Shown here in pieces: positions 27,990-36,222 of a DNA stretch of 64,000 nucleotides (position 1 is the stretch's first letter; every line of letters starts with the position of its first letter). The notes below the pieces were generated by a model. That model was not told the DNA's origin. It ran no database searches and worked only from the letters and a program-made list of their open reading frames with translations. The stretch spans positions 161,034-225,033 of the forward strand of contig JACKFD010000009.1 in assembly GCA_020632655.1 (NCBI GenBank). The letters run 5' to 3'. A program made the translations under genes and the position numbers. This DNA comes from Spirochaetaceae bacterium. Lineage in GTDB: Bacteria; Myxococcota_A; UBA9160; UBA4427.

Positions 27990-30900
27990 CTACATCGCCC
28001 GCCGGTAGCGACCGCCCACCTCGAAGAGCGCCTCGCTGATCTGGCCCAGGCTCGCGACCTTCACGGTCTCGAGCAGCCTGTCGAAGAGATTCTCCCCCCG
28101 CCGCGCCGCCGCCTGCAGCTCGGCCAGCGCCCGCGGCGCCTCCTCGGCCCAGCGCGCGTGGAACGCGGCGAGTGCGTCGAGCTGCGCGCGCTTCTCTCCC
28201 TCCGACGAGCGCATCAGCCGATCCTCTCCGAGCACAGGCGCCGCCGCGTCCTCGGCGAGGAAGGTGTTCACCCCGATGATCGGCAGCTCCCCCGAGTGCT
28301 TGCGCTGCTCGTAGAGCATGCTCTCGTCCTGGATCCGACCGCGCTGGTAGAGCGTCTCCATCGCGCCGAGCACGCCGCCCCGATCGCTGAGCCGCTCGAA
28401 CTCCGCGAGCACCGCCTCCTCGACGAGATCCGTCAGCGCCTCGATCACGTAGGCGCCCTGGATCGGATTCTCGTTCTTCATCAGGCCCGCCTCGCGGTTG
28501 ATGATGAGCTGGATCGCCAGCGCCCGGCGCACGGACTCGACCGTCGGCGTCGTGACCGCCTCGTCGTAGGCGTTCGTGTGCAGGCTGTTGCACTGGTCCT
28601 GCAGCGCCGTCAGCGCCTGCAGCGTCGTACGGATGTCGTTGAAGTCCATCTCCTGCGCGTGCAGCGATCGGCCCGAGGTCTGGATGTGGTACTTGAGCTT
28701 CTGACTGCGTTCGTTGGCGCCGTAGCGGTCGCGCATCGCCACCGCCCAGATCCGCCGCGCCACGCGCCCGAGTACCGAGTACTCCGCGTCGAGGCCGTTG
28801 CTGAAGAAGAAGGAGAAGTTCGCCGCGAAGTCGTCGACGGCCATGCCGCGGGCGGCGAAGTACTCACAGAAGGTGAAGCCGTTGGCGAGGGTGAAGGCGA
28901 GCTGGGTGATCGGATTCGCCCCGGCCTCGGCCATGTGATAGCCCGAGATCGAGATCGAGTAGAAGTTGCGCACGCCCTCGCGGCAGAAGGTCTCCTGGAT
29001 GTCGCCCTGCAGCGCGAGCGAGAAGTCCGTCGAGAAGATGCAGGTGTTCTGGGCCTGGTCCTCCTTCAGGATGTCCGCCTGCACGGTCCCGCGTACTCGA
29101 CCGAGCACCTCGCTCCGCAGCCGCGCGTAGGTCTCGGCGTCGACGGCGCGGTCGCCGGGGATGCCGAGCAGACCGAGGCCGAGGCCGTCGTGGCCCGGCG
29201 GTCGGTCGCCCTCGTAGCGCGGCAGCGCGAGTCCCTTCTCCGCCAGCTCCGCCTCGAAGCGCGCCCGCACCGCCTCGAGCTCGCCCCGCTCCCGCAGATG
29301 GCGCTCGATGCGCTGATCGATCGCGGCGTTCAGGAAGAAGGCGAGGACCGTGGGGGCGGGGCCGTTGATCGTGAGCGAGACCGACGTCGAGGGCGCCGAC
29401 AGGTCGAAGCCCGAGTAGAGCTTCTTGGCATCGTCGAGCGTGCAGATCGAAACGCCCGAGTTGCCCACCTTGCCGAACACGTCCGGCGCCACGGCCGGGT
29501 CGCGCCCGTAGAGCGTCACGCTGTCGAAGGCCGTCGACAGACGCGCCGCCGGCTGACCGGCGCTCAGGTAGTGGAAACGACGATTGGTCCGTTCCGGTCC
29601 GCCCTCCCCGGCGAACATGCGGGTCGGATCCTCCTCCTGGCGTTTGAAGGGGAAGACGCCCGCCGTGAAGGGGAAGCGACCGGGCAGGTTCTCGAGGCCG
29701 AGATAGCGGACGAGATCGCCCCAGTCGTTCGTTCTCGGCAGAGCCACCTTGGGAATCATCGTTCCCGAAAGCGATTCGACGCGATTCCCGACCTCGATCG
29801 AGCGCTCGCGTACGCCGTAGGACTGGCGTGGCGCCTCGTACGCGGCGCGCGTCTCGGGCCAGGCCTCGAGGCAGCGGGCGAGCTCTTCCTCGACCTCGGA
29901 CACGGCGCGGGCGTAGCCGCGCTCGAGCACGGCCAGCGCGGCGCCATCGAACCCGGTCTCCTGCGTCCGACCGTCCCCGGCCGCCGTGTCGACGCGACCG
30001 ATCGCGCCGAGCGGACGCTCGGGTCTGCGTCCGGTCGTCGCGAGCACGCGGGCGAAGCCGTCCGCGCGCGACGCGGCCCGGGCGGATTCCTCGACCCGGG
30101 CGCGATGGGCGCGCAGGGTCTCGGCGATCTCGGCGAGGTAGCGCTGACGCGACGCGGGCACGAGGCTCGGGGCCTCGGGAATTCCCGGGATGCGCGCCTG
30201 CTGCTCCCCTCCACCCGGGAAATGCCGATCGAGGCCGAGCCCCCCGAGCCGCTCCTCGAGCGCCCGGGCGAGCTGCTCCATCCCCGGATCGTTCCAGCAG
30301 CGCGCCACCGTCGGAAAGACCGGCACCCCCGAGTCCTCGACCGCCGGCATCCCCCGATTGCGCCGCCACTGCTTGCGGATGTCCCGCAGCGCGTCCGCCG
30401 CCCCCCGCCGATCGCATTTGTTGAGCACGATCAGATCGGCGTAGTCGATCATGTCGATCTTCTCGAGCTGCGAGGGCGCACCGTAGTCGGGGGTCATGAC
30501 GTAGAGCGAGCAGTCGACCTGATCGACGATCTCGGAGTCGCTCTGTCCGATGCCCGCCGTCTCGAGGAAGACGAGGTCGAAGCCCGCGCGCCGGAGCACC
30601 CCGAGCGCGTCGCCGACCGCCGCCGAGAGCGAGAGGTGTGCTCTTCGCGTCGCCATCGAGCGCACGTAGACCTGCGGTCCTGCGATCGCGTTCATCCGGA
30701 TGCGGTCGCCCAGCAGCGCCCCGCCGCTCCGGCGACGCGTCGGGTCGACCAGCAGGAGCGCGATCCGAAGGTCGGGCGCGTCCCGCCGCAGCCGCATGAC
30801 CAGCTCGTCGACGACGCTCGACTTGCCGGCGCCGCCCGTGCCCGTGAAGCCGACGACCGGGGCGACCGGCCCCTCGCGCTGCGCCAGCCGCTCGCGCAGC

Positions 30901-31517
30901 CGGGCGGCATCGTCCTTGCGGCGCTCGGCGTGGCTCTCGAAGAAGCCGATCAGACGGGCGACGTCGCGGGCCGAGGCGTGCTCGATGCGACCCGCGATCT
31001 CATCGAGGCCCGTCGCCGGATCCGCATCCTGGGCCCGGCGGGCCTCGAGGCACTCGTCGACGATCGCACCGATCATGCCCGCGAGGCCGAGCCGACGTCC
31101 GTCGTCCGGGCTGAAGATCCGCGCCACCCCGGCGCGATGCAGATGCTCGATCTCCGCCGGCGTGATCGTGCCGCCGCCGCCGCCGTAGACGCGCACATGA
31201 CCGACGCCCTCTTCGACCAGCCGCCGGACGAGGTACTCGAAGTACTCGACGTGGCCGCCCTGGTACGAGGAGACGGCGACGGCATCGGCGCCCTCCTCGA
31301 CCGCCGCCTCCACGAGCTCCTCGACCGCGCGATCGTGTCCGAGATGGATGACCTCGGCGCCGCGTGCCTGCAGCAGCCGGCGCATGATGTTGATCGCGGC
31401 GTCGTGCCCGTCGAAGAGCGACGCCGCGGTCACCACGCGGACCGGCGGCCGCTCGCCCGCGCCCTCGTGCGCCTCGGAATGCGATCCTTCCTGCGAGTGG
31501 TCGACGGACCGGCTCAT
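27990..31517 (-). CDS. icmF: Fused isobutyryl-CoA mutase IcmF
   Basis: A 1175-residue natural fusion that interconverts isobutyryl-CoA or pivalyl-type acyl-CoA with the linear isomer. In order: B12-binding domain (FDGHDAAIN, 35-43, H38 the cobalt ligand), a MeaI-type GTPase with P-loop GTGGAGKS (226-233) and NKCD base motif, then the mutase barrel ([40 protein letters not shown]). The FPFKR variant and the domain order separate it from methylmalonyl-CoA mutase. The built-in G domain replaces a separate MeaB. Start ATG at 31517. A MerR gene lies 61 bp upstream on the same strand and is probably its regulator. Confidence 0.94.
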   Translation of the reverse strand: MSRSVDHSQEGSHSEAHEGAGERPPVRVVTAASLFDGHDAAINIMRRLLQARGAEVIHLGHDRAVEELVEAAVEEGADAVAVSSYQGGHVEYFEYLVRRLVEEGVGHVRVYGGGGGTITPAEIEHLHRAGVARIFSPDDGRRLGLAGMIGAIVDECLEARRAQDADPATGLDEIAGRIEHASARDVARLIGFFESHAERRKDDAARLRERLAQREGPVAPVVGFTGTGGAGKSSVVDELVMRLRRDAPDLRIALLLVDPTRRRSGGALLGDRIRMNAIAGPQVYVRSMATRRAHLSLSAAVGDALGVLRRAGFDLVFLETAGIGQSDSEIVDQVDCSLYVMTPDYGAPSQLEKIDMIDYADLIVLNKCDRRGAADALRDIRKQWRRNRGMPAVEDSGVPVFPTVARCWNDPGMEQLARALEERLGGLGLDRHFPGGGEQQARIPGIPEAPSLVPASRQRYLAEIAETLRAHRARVEESARAASRADGFARVLATTGRRPERPLGAIGRVDTAAGDGRTQETGFDGAALAVLERGYARAVSEVEEELARCLEAWPETRAAYEAPRQSYGVRERSIEVGNRVESLSGTMIPKVALPRTNDWGDLVRYLGLENLPGRFPFTAGVFPFKRQEEDPTRMFAGEGGPERTNRRFHYLSAGQPAARLSTAFDSVTLYGRDPAVAPDVFGKVGNSGVSICTLDDAKKLYSGFDLSAPSTSVSLTINGPAPTVLAFFLNAAIDQRIERHLRERGELEAVRARFEAELAEKGLALPRYEGDRPPGHDGLGLGLLGIPGDRAVDAETYARLRSEVLGRVRGTVQADILKEDQAQNTCIFSTDFSLALQGDIQETFCREGVRNFYSISISGYHMAEAGANPITQLAFTLANGFTFCEYFAARGMAVDDFAANFSFFFSNGLDAEYSVLGRVARRIWAVAMRDRYGANERSQKLKYHIQTSGRSLHAQEMDFNDIRTTLQALTALQDQCNSLHTNAYDEAVTTPTVESVRRALAIQLIINREAGLMKNENPIQGAYVIEALTDLVEEAVLAEFERLSDRGGVLGAMETLYQRGRIQDESMLYEQRKHSGELPIIGVNTFLAEDAAAPVLGEDRLMRSSEGEKRAQLDALAAFHARWAEEAPRALAELQAAARRGENLFDRLLETVKVASLGQISEALFEVGGRYRRAM

Positions 31518-31578
31518 GCGTACTCCCTGCCTCGAGGCCTCTGACTCGTCCGATCGCGCTGCCTCGACGGCGCGCGAT

Positions 31579-32040
31579 TCATCTCTTCGCCGCGCGGCCC
31601 GACGCCGCGACCGCCGCCGGCCCTCGGGCCGTGGCAGCGGCGCCGATCCCGGGTCGCACGTCCGGCCGGGGCCGTCCCGAGACGCGAGCCTCGACGTGGT
31701 CCCGGTAATGCGCGAGCTCGTCGCGCAGATCGCGGAGCTCCGCGAGCCTCCGATCGACGTCGTCGAGATGCGCGCCGAGCAGATCGTGCAGCCGACGCAG
31801 CATGGCCTCGGTCGAGCCGGCGAGCCCATGCACCTCGTTCAGCTCGCGGATCTCGGCGAGCGAGAGGCCCAGCGTCTTGAGGCGATGGATGAAGCCCAGG
31901 CGCTCGAGCTCGTCGGGCCCGTAGACCCGCCGGCCGCCGGCGCGCCGCCGCACGCCGGGCAGCAGCCCGATCTCCTCGTAGTAGCGGATCGTGCGCGCCG
32001 ACAGCCCGGTCCGCGCGCACACCTCGGCGATCGCCCACAT
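31579..32040 (-). CDS. MerR-family transcriptional regulator upstream of icmF
   Basis: A 153-residue protein: N-terminal MerR HTH (AIAEVCARTGLSARTIRYYEEIGLLPGVRRRAGGRRVYGPDELERLGFI), then a helix pair ending in a coiled coil (LLGAHLDDVDRRLAELRDLRDELAHYRDHV). There are no clustered Cys for metal sensing, so it is an effector-binding or simple dimeric member. It is cotranscribed with icmF. MerR genes next to acyl-CoA catabolic clusters (LiuR-type) usually control branched-chain amino acid and isobutyrate breakdown; that role is inference. Confidence 0.85.
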   Translation of the reverse strand: MWAIAEVCARTGLSARTIRYYEEIGLLPGVRRRAGGRRVYGPDELERLGFIHRLKTLGLSLAEIRELNEVHGLAGSTEAMLRRLHDLLGAHLDDVDRRLAELRDLRDELAHYRDHVEARVSGRPRPDVRPGIGAAATARGPAAVAASGRAAKR

Positions 32041-32135
32041 GGCGCCGGAGGATGGCCACTCTGCCAGCTCACGTCAACTGTGGAACGGCGAGCGGAGCCG
32101 GCTCGGAGTCCTCGAGGCGCCGCCCTCGCCGCCGC

Positions 32136-33011
32136 TCAGCTGTAGCCGAGCTCGCCGATCCGCCGGGGGCTCTTCGGCCAGCCCGGATCCACCTTCACGA
32201 AGAGCTCGAGATGCACCGGCCGGTCGAGGAAGGCCTCGATCGCCTCGCGGGCCCGGATCCCGATCCGCTTGACCATGCTCCCGCCGCGGCCGACGACGAT
32301 GCGCTTCTGCGAGTCGCGTTCGACCAGCAGATCCGCCCGCAGCCGGACGTGCTTGCCGCCCTCCTCGAAGGAGCGCACCTCGACCGCGATCGAGTAGGGC
32401 AGCTCCTGATCCAGCAGCTCGAAGACCGCCTCGCGGATCATCTCCCCGCAGAGCCAGCGCACGGGTCGATCCGTGAGCGTCTCCGCGTCGTAGAGCGCCG
32501 GCGACTCGGGCAGCGCGCCCGCGACTGCGTCGAGCAGCGCCTCGAGGCCGTCGCCCGTGCGCGCAGAGATCGCGTGGGCCGGCCAGCCGACGGGGGCCTC
32601 GGGAATCGGCCAGGGCGCGTCGCCCGCGGCCGGCAGGTCACTCTTCGTCCCGACCACGATCGCCGGCGCCGAGCGGGCCGCGAGCGATCCGGCGAGCTCG
32701 TCATGGATCTCCGTCCAGCCGACCGTCCGATCGACCAGGAGGAGCGCCACGTCGCAGTCGCGCACGACCTCCTCCACGACCGCATTCAGCGCCTCGTTCA
32801 GTCGTCGCGTGCCGCGATGCCGTCCCGGCGTGTCGAGGAAGAGGAGCTGCGCCCCGGGCCGCGGCAGGATGCCGAGGATGCGGCTGCGGGTCGTCTGCGG
32901 CTTCGCCGTCACGATCGCGAGGCGTTCGCCGAGTACCGCATTCAGGAGCGAGGACTTGCCGACGTTCGGCGGTCCGACCAGCGCGACGAAGCCCGCCCGG
33001 AAGGTCGTCAT
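32136..33011 (-). CDS. era: GTPase Era
   Basis: A 291-residue ribosome-assembly GTPase that binds 16S rRNA 3' end. G1 GPPNVGKS (13-20), G3 FLDTPGRH, a TKSD-type G4 (VGTKSDLP), and a C-terminal KH domain (EVRSFEEGGKHVRLRADLLVERDSQKRIVVGRGGSMVKRIGIRAREAIEAFL). It overlaps rnc by 4 bp (ATGA), the common rnc-era pairing, so the two are translationally coupled. Confidence 0.95.
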   Translation of the reverse strand: MTTFRAGFVALVGPPNVGKSSLLNAVLGERLAIVTAKPQTTRSRILGILPRPGAQLLFLDTPGRHRGTRRLNEALNAVVEEVVRDCDVALLLVDRTVGWTEIHDELAGSLAARSAPAIVVGTKSDLPAAGDAPWPIPEAPVGWPAHAISARTGDGLEALLDAVAGALPESPALYDAETLTDRPVRWLCGEMIREAVFELLDQELPYSIAVEVRSFEEGGKHVRLRADLLVERDSQKRIVVGRGGSMVKRIGIRAREAIEAFLDRPVHLELFVKVDPGWPKSPRRIGELGYS

Positions 33012-33883
33012 TCCGCGGATTCCGTCCGCGCCTCGAGCGCCGTCTCCGCCGCCCGGCGCTCCGCCACCCGCTTGCTCCGGCCGACCCCCCGCGCCAGCGC
33101 CTCGCCCTGCAGCAGGACCTCGACCGTGAAGCGCGCCTCGTCGCCTTCCAAACCGTTGTCGACGACCACGCGATAGGTCGGGAACTCGCCCACCTCCGCC
33201 ATCAGATGCTCCTGCAGCGCCGTCTTGGGATCCCGCGCGACCCGCGGCGCGTCCACGTCGAGCGCACGGCCGAAGGCGCCCCGGACGAATCGGGCCGCGA
33301 CCTCGAGCCCGCCGTCGAGATAGAGCGCCCCGATCAGCGCCTCCATCGCGTCCGCCAGGATCGTCGGCTTCTCCTCGCCTCCGGACTGCCGCTCCGTGCG
33401 CCCGAGCTCGAGACAGGGTCCGACACCGATCCGGCGTGCCAGCCGCTCGAGCGAGCGCCGCTCGACGAGGGCGTGGAGCGAGCGCGAGAGATCGCCCTCG
33501 CGCCAGGCGGGCTTCGCCTCGTAGAGCGCGTGCGCCACGATCACCCCGAGCACGGCGTCGCCGAGGAATTCGAGTCGCTCGTTGTCGGCGAGCCCCGGCC
33601 GATCGGTCGCGGGTCGGCCATCGCGTTCGAGCTCGTGGGCGAAGGAGGAGTGCCGGAGCGCAGCCTCGAAGAGCTCGCGGCGTGCGAAGCGATGACCGAG
33701 GGCCTGCTCGAGGCGCGCGCGCGCGAAGCCGGGATCGTCGCCCATCGCACCTTCCTCGCGCTCGCGATCCGCGCGGGTCGCGCCTTCCTCGCGCCCGCGC
33801 TCGTGATCCGCGCCCGACGCGCGTTCCTCGCGCTCGCGCTCCGCGCCCGACGCGCCCGTCTCCCTCCCGAGGGCGCCGCTCAT
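33008..33883 (-). CDS. rnc: Ribonuclease III with repetitive N-terminal extension
   Basis: Cleaves double-stranded RNA in rRNA and mRNA maturation. The RNase III core begins GFARARLEQALGHRFARRELFEAALRHSSF and holds the catalytic signature NERLEFLGDAVLG; the downstream acidic residues are in ILADAMEALIGALYLDGG. A dsRNA-binding domain ends the protein (DPKTALQEHLMAEVGEFPTYRVV...). Two starts fit: ATG 33745 (core only, 245 residues) and ATG 33883, which overlaps the mnmA stop by 4 bp (ATGA). The longer form adds 46 residues built of three imperfect Arg/Glu repeats. I chose 33883 because every other junction in this chain has the same overlap. Confidence 0.92.
   Translation of the reverse strand: MSGALGRETGASGAEREREERASGADHERGREEGATRADREREEGAMGDDPGFARARLEQALGHRFARRELFEAALRHSSFAHELERDGRPATDRPGLADNERLEFLGDAVLGVIVAHALYEAKPAWREGDLSRSLHALVERRSLERLARRIGVGPCLELGRTERQSGGEEKPTILADAMEALIGALYLDGGLEVAARFVRGAFGRALDVDAPRVARDPKTALQEHLMAEVGEFPTYRVVVDNGLEGDEARFTVEVLLQGEALARGVGRSKRVAERRAAETALEARTESAE
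33751..33855 (-). repeat. Imperfect 33/39-bp tandem repeat inside rnc
   Basis: Three successive units begin TTCCTCGCG on the plus strand at 33752, 33785 and 33824, the middle one lengthened by 6 bp. On the coding strand they encode charged units of the form A-(D/E)-x-E-R-E-E in the N-terminal extension of RNase III. The steps (33 and 39) are multiples of three, so the frame is kept. Confidence 0.75.
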
Positions 33884-34992
33884 CGCAGCCCCCCGACGAT
33901 CCAGCCACCGCCGAGGACCTCCTCGTTCCGCGCCCGGTCGTAGAAGACCGCCGCCTGACCGGGTGCGACGGCGCGCACGGGCTCGTCGAAGTGCACGAGT
34001 GCGGAGTCGGGGCCCGTCGGCTCGATCCGCGCGTTGGCGGCGGCGTGGCGATGGCGCACCTGCACCCGGGCCTCGATCGGCGCCGAAGGTACCGCCCCGG
34101 CGATCCAGCCCACGCCGTCGACCCGCGCCCCGCGGCAGTCGAGATCGCCGAGCGGACCGACCGTGACGCGCTGGCTGCGCGGGTCGAGGCGCGTGACGTA
34201 GAGGCGGCGATCGGCCGAGATGCCGAGGCCGTGACGCTGACCGATCGTGAAGTGATGGACGCCGCGATGCTCGCCGAGCACACGGCCCTGCTCGTCCACG
34301 ATCTCGCCTCGCAGCCGGGTCGCCGCGGGCCGTAGTCGCTCGACGACCGGACGATAGTCGCCATCGGGCACGAAGCAGATCTCCTGACTCTCGCGCTTCT
34401 CCGCCGTGACGAGCCCGAGCGCACGGGCCTGCTCGCGCACGGCGTCCTTGGTCAGCTCGCCGATCGGGAACTCCGCGGCCTGAAGCTGCGCCTGGTCGAG
34501 GGAGAAGAGGAAGTAGCTCTGATCCTTGTCGCGATCGACGCCGCGCAGGAGCCGCGTCCGACCCGACTCGGGATCGCGTCGCAGCCGCGCATAATGTCCC
34601 GTCGCAACCCGCGAAGCACCGAAGACCCGGGCCCGCTCGAGCAGATGCTCGAACTTGAAGCGCTTGTTGCAGACGACGCAGGGAATCGGTGTCCGGCCCT
34701 CGAGGTAGGCATCCGCGAAGGTCTCGATCACCTCGCTCCCGAAGCGCTCGGCGTAGTTCGCGACATAGAAGCGGATGCCGAGCCGCTCCGCGACGCGTCG
34801 GGCGTCGTCCGCATCCTCGAGCGAGCAGCAACGCGACCCGCTCTCCGACAGGCGCATCGTCACGCCGATCGTCTCGACCCCGGCGCGCGCGACCAGCGCC
34901 GCGGCGACCGACGAGTCGACGCCCCCCGACATCGCGACGACGACCCGATCTCGGGCGGCGGGATCGACGTCCGGGGCGAGGCGCGTGCTCAC
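33880..34992 (-). CDS. mnmA: tRNA-specific 2-thiouridylase
   Basis: Makes 2-thiouridine at position 34 of tRNA-Glu, -Gln and -Lys. A 370-residue PP-loop ATPase: ATP-binding SGGVDSS (22-28), catalytic Cys108 (PCVVCNKRFKF) and the persulfide-forming Cys206 (SQEICFVPDGDY), with GHYAR and the C-terminal beta domain (LGISADRRLYVTRLD). It starts with GTG at 34992 in a GTGA overlap with the cysteine desulfurase gene, which likely supplies the sulfur directly. Its stop overlaps rnc by 4 bp. Confidence 0.95.
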   Translation of the reverse strand: MSTRLAPDVDPAARDRVVVAMSGGVDSSVAAALVARAGVETIGVTMRLSESGSRCCSLEDADDARRVAERLGIRFYVANYAERFGSEVIETFADAYLEGRTPIPCVVCNKRFKFEHLLERARVFGASRVATGHYARLRRDPESGRTRLLRGVDRDKDQSYFLFSLDQAQLQAAEFPIGELTKDAVREQARALGLVTAEKRESQEICFVPDGDYRPVVERLRPAATRLRGEIVDEQGRVLGEHRGVHHFTIGQRHGLGISADRRLYVTRLDPRSQRVTVGPLGDLDCRGARVDGVGWIAGAVPSAPIEARVQVRHRHAAANARIEPTGPDSALVHFDEPVRAVAPGQAAVFYDRARNEEVLGGGWIVGGLR

Positions 34993-36137
34993 GCCCCCTC
35001 CCCGGCCTGCACCCGCGGCACGAGGGTCCGCAGCAGCGTGATCACGCGGTCGATGTCCGCCTCGGAGAGCCCCGCTCCCGTCGAGAAGCGCAGGCTGCCC
35101 CGGGCCTCCTGCGGCGTGAGCCCCATCGCGAGCAGCACCCCCGACGGCTCGATCGCCCCCGAGTGACAGGCCGCGCCCGCGGAGACCGCGACGCCCTCGA
35201 GGTCGAGCGCCTGTACGAGCACCTCCCCCTCGACGCCCGCGAAGCGCACGTTCAGCGTGTTGCCGAGGGTATGCGCCGGGTCGCCGTTCCAGCCCACGCC
35301 CGGCAGCTCGCGCTGCAGCCCCGCCCAGAGCCGGTCGCGCAGCGTTCGCGCCCGGGCCGCCCGGGCCTCGCCCTCCTTGCGCGCAAGCGCGCAGGCGACC
35401 CCGAATCCGACGATCGACGCGACGTTCTCCGTGCCCCCGCGCAGCCCACGCTCCTGCCCGCCGCCTCGCAGCAGCGGGGCGAGTCGCGCGTTGTCCGCCC
35501 CCACGAGTGCACCGACGCCCTTCGGCCCGCCGAGCTTGTGCGCCGAGCACGACACGAAGTCGCAGGGCACCTGGCGGAGATCGACCTCGGTCTTGGCGAC
35601 GGCCTGGGTCGCGTCGGAATGGAACGTCACGCCGCGTTCCCGACACACGCTTGCGACGCTCTCCACGGGTTGGATGGCACCCGTCTCGTTGTTCGCCCAG
35701 ATCAGCGTCACGAGTCGCGTCTCCGGCCGGATCGCCGCCGCGATCGCCTCGGCCTCGACACGGCCCGTCGCGTCCGGCGCCACCCGCGTCACGCGAAGGC
35801 CCCCGCCGCCCGGCCGAGACTCGAGAAAGCGGAGCGGCGCATCGACCGACGGGTGCTCGACGGCGCTCGTCACGACGTGATCGCCGGGCCCGAGCAGACC
35901 CGCGATCACGGTGTTGTTCGCCTCGGTCGCGCCGCTCGTGAAGCGCACGTCCGCCGGCCGCGCGCCGAGCAGGGCGGCCACCTCGGCGCGCGCGGCCTCG
36001 ACGCGAGCCCGCGCCGCGGCGCCCTCGGCGTAGACGCTCGACGGGTTGCCGTACTCCTCGCGCAGCACTTCGGCCATCGCCTCGGCGACCTCGGGCCGAA
36101 GGGGTGTCGTCGCGTTGTGATCGAGATAGATGCGCAG
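34989..36137 (-). CDS. Cysteine desulfurase (NifS/IscS type) with probable CUG start
   Basis: A PLP enzyme that moves sulfur from cysteine to an acceptor, here most likely MnmA, whose gene overlaps it by 4 bp. The family opening IYLDHNATTPLRPEVAEAMAEVLREEYGNPSS is intact, with PLP Lys201 (SCSAHKLGGPKG) and the active Cys324 in GAACHSGAIEPSG. No ATG, GTG or TTG lies in frame between this motif and the upstream gene. The codon where the family has M-R-I-Y is CTG (36137), placed 7 nt after AGGAAG (36145-36150), so I start there (382 residues). The scaffold genes iscU/iscA are not adjacent; thus a dedicated tRNA-thiolation role is likely. Confidence 0.9.
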   Translation of the reverse strand: MRIYLDHNATTPLRPEVAEAMAEVLREEYGNPSSVYAEGAAARARVEAARAEVAALLGARPADVRFTSGATEANNTVIAGLLGPGDHVVTSAVEHPSVDAPLRFLESRPGGGGLRVTRVAPDATGRVEAEAIAAAIRPETRLVTLIWANNETGAIQPVESVASVCRERGVTFHSDATQAVAKTEVDLRQVPCDFVSCSAHKLGGPKGVGALVGADNARLAPLLRGGGQERGLRGGTENVASIVGFGVACALARKEGEARAARARTLRDRLWAGLQRELPGVGWNGDPAHTLGNTLNVRFAGVEGEVLVQALDLEGVAVSAGAACHSGAIEPSGVLLAMGLTPQEARGSLRFSTGAGLSEADIDRVITLLRTLVPRVQAGEGA

Positions 36138-36144
36138 GGCCGTG

Positions 36145-36150
36145 CTTCCT
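36145..36150 (-). promoter_or_regulatory. Ribosome binding site supporting CUG start of the desulfurase
   Basis: AGGAAG (GAGGAAG with the preceding base) on the minus strand, 7 nt before CTG 36137. There is no standard start codon in frame between here and the end of the upstream membrane-protein gene. Confidence 0.6.
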
Positions 36151-36222
36151 CGCTTCCGTCGTCGGGCGCGGCGGGAGTGTCCAACAAAGCCCGCACGGCG
36201 TCGACGATGCGGTCGCGAAGGC

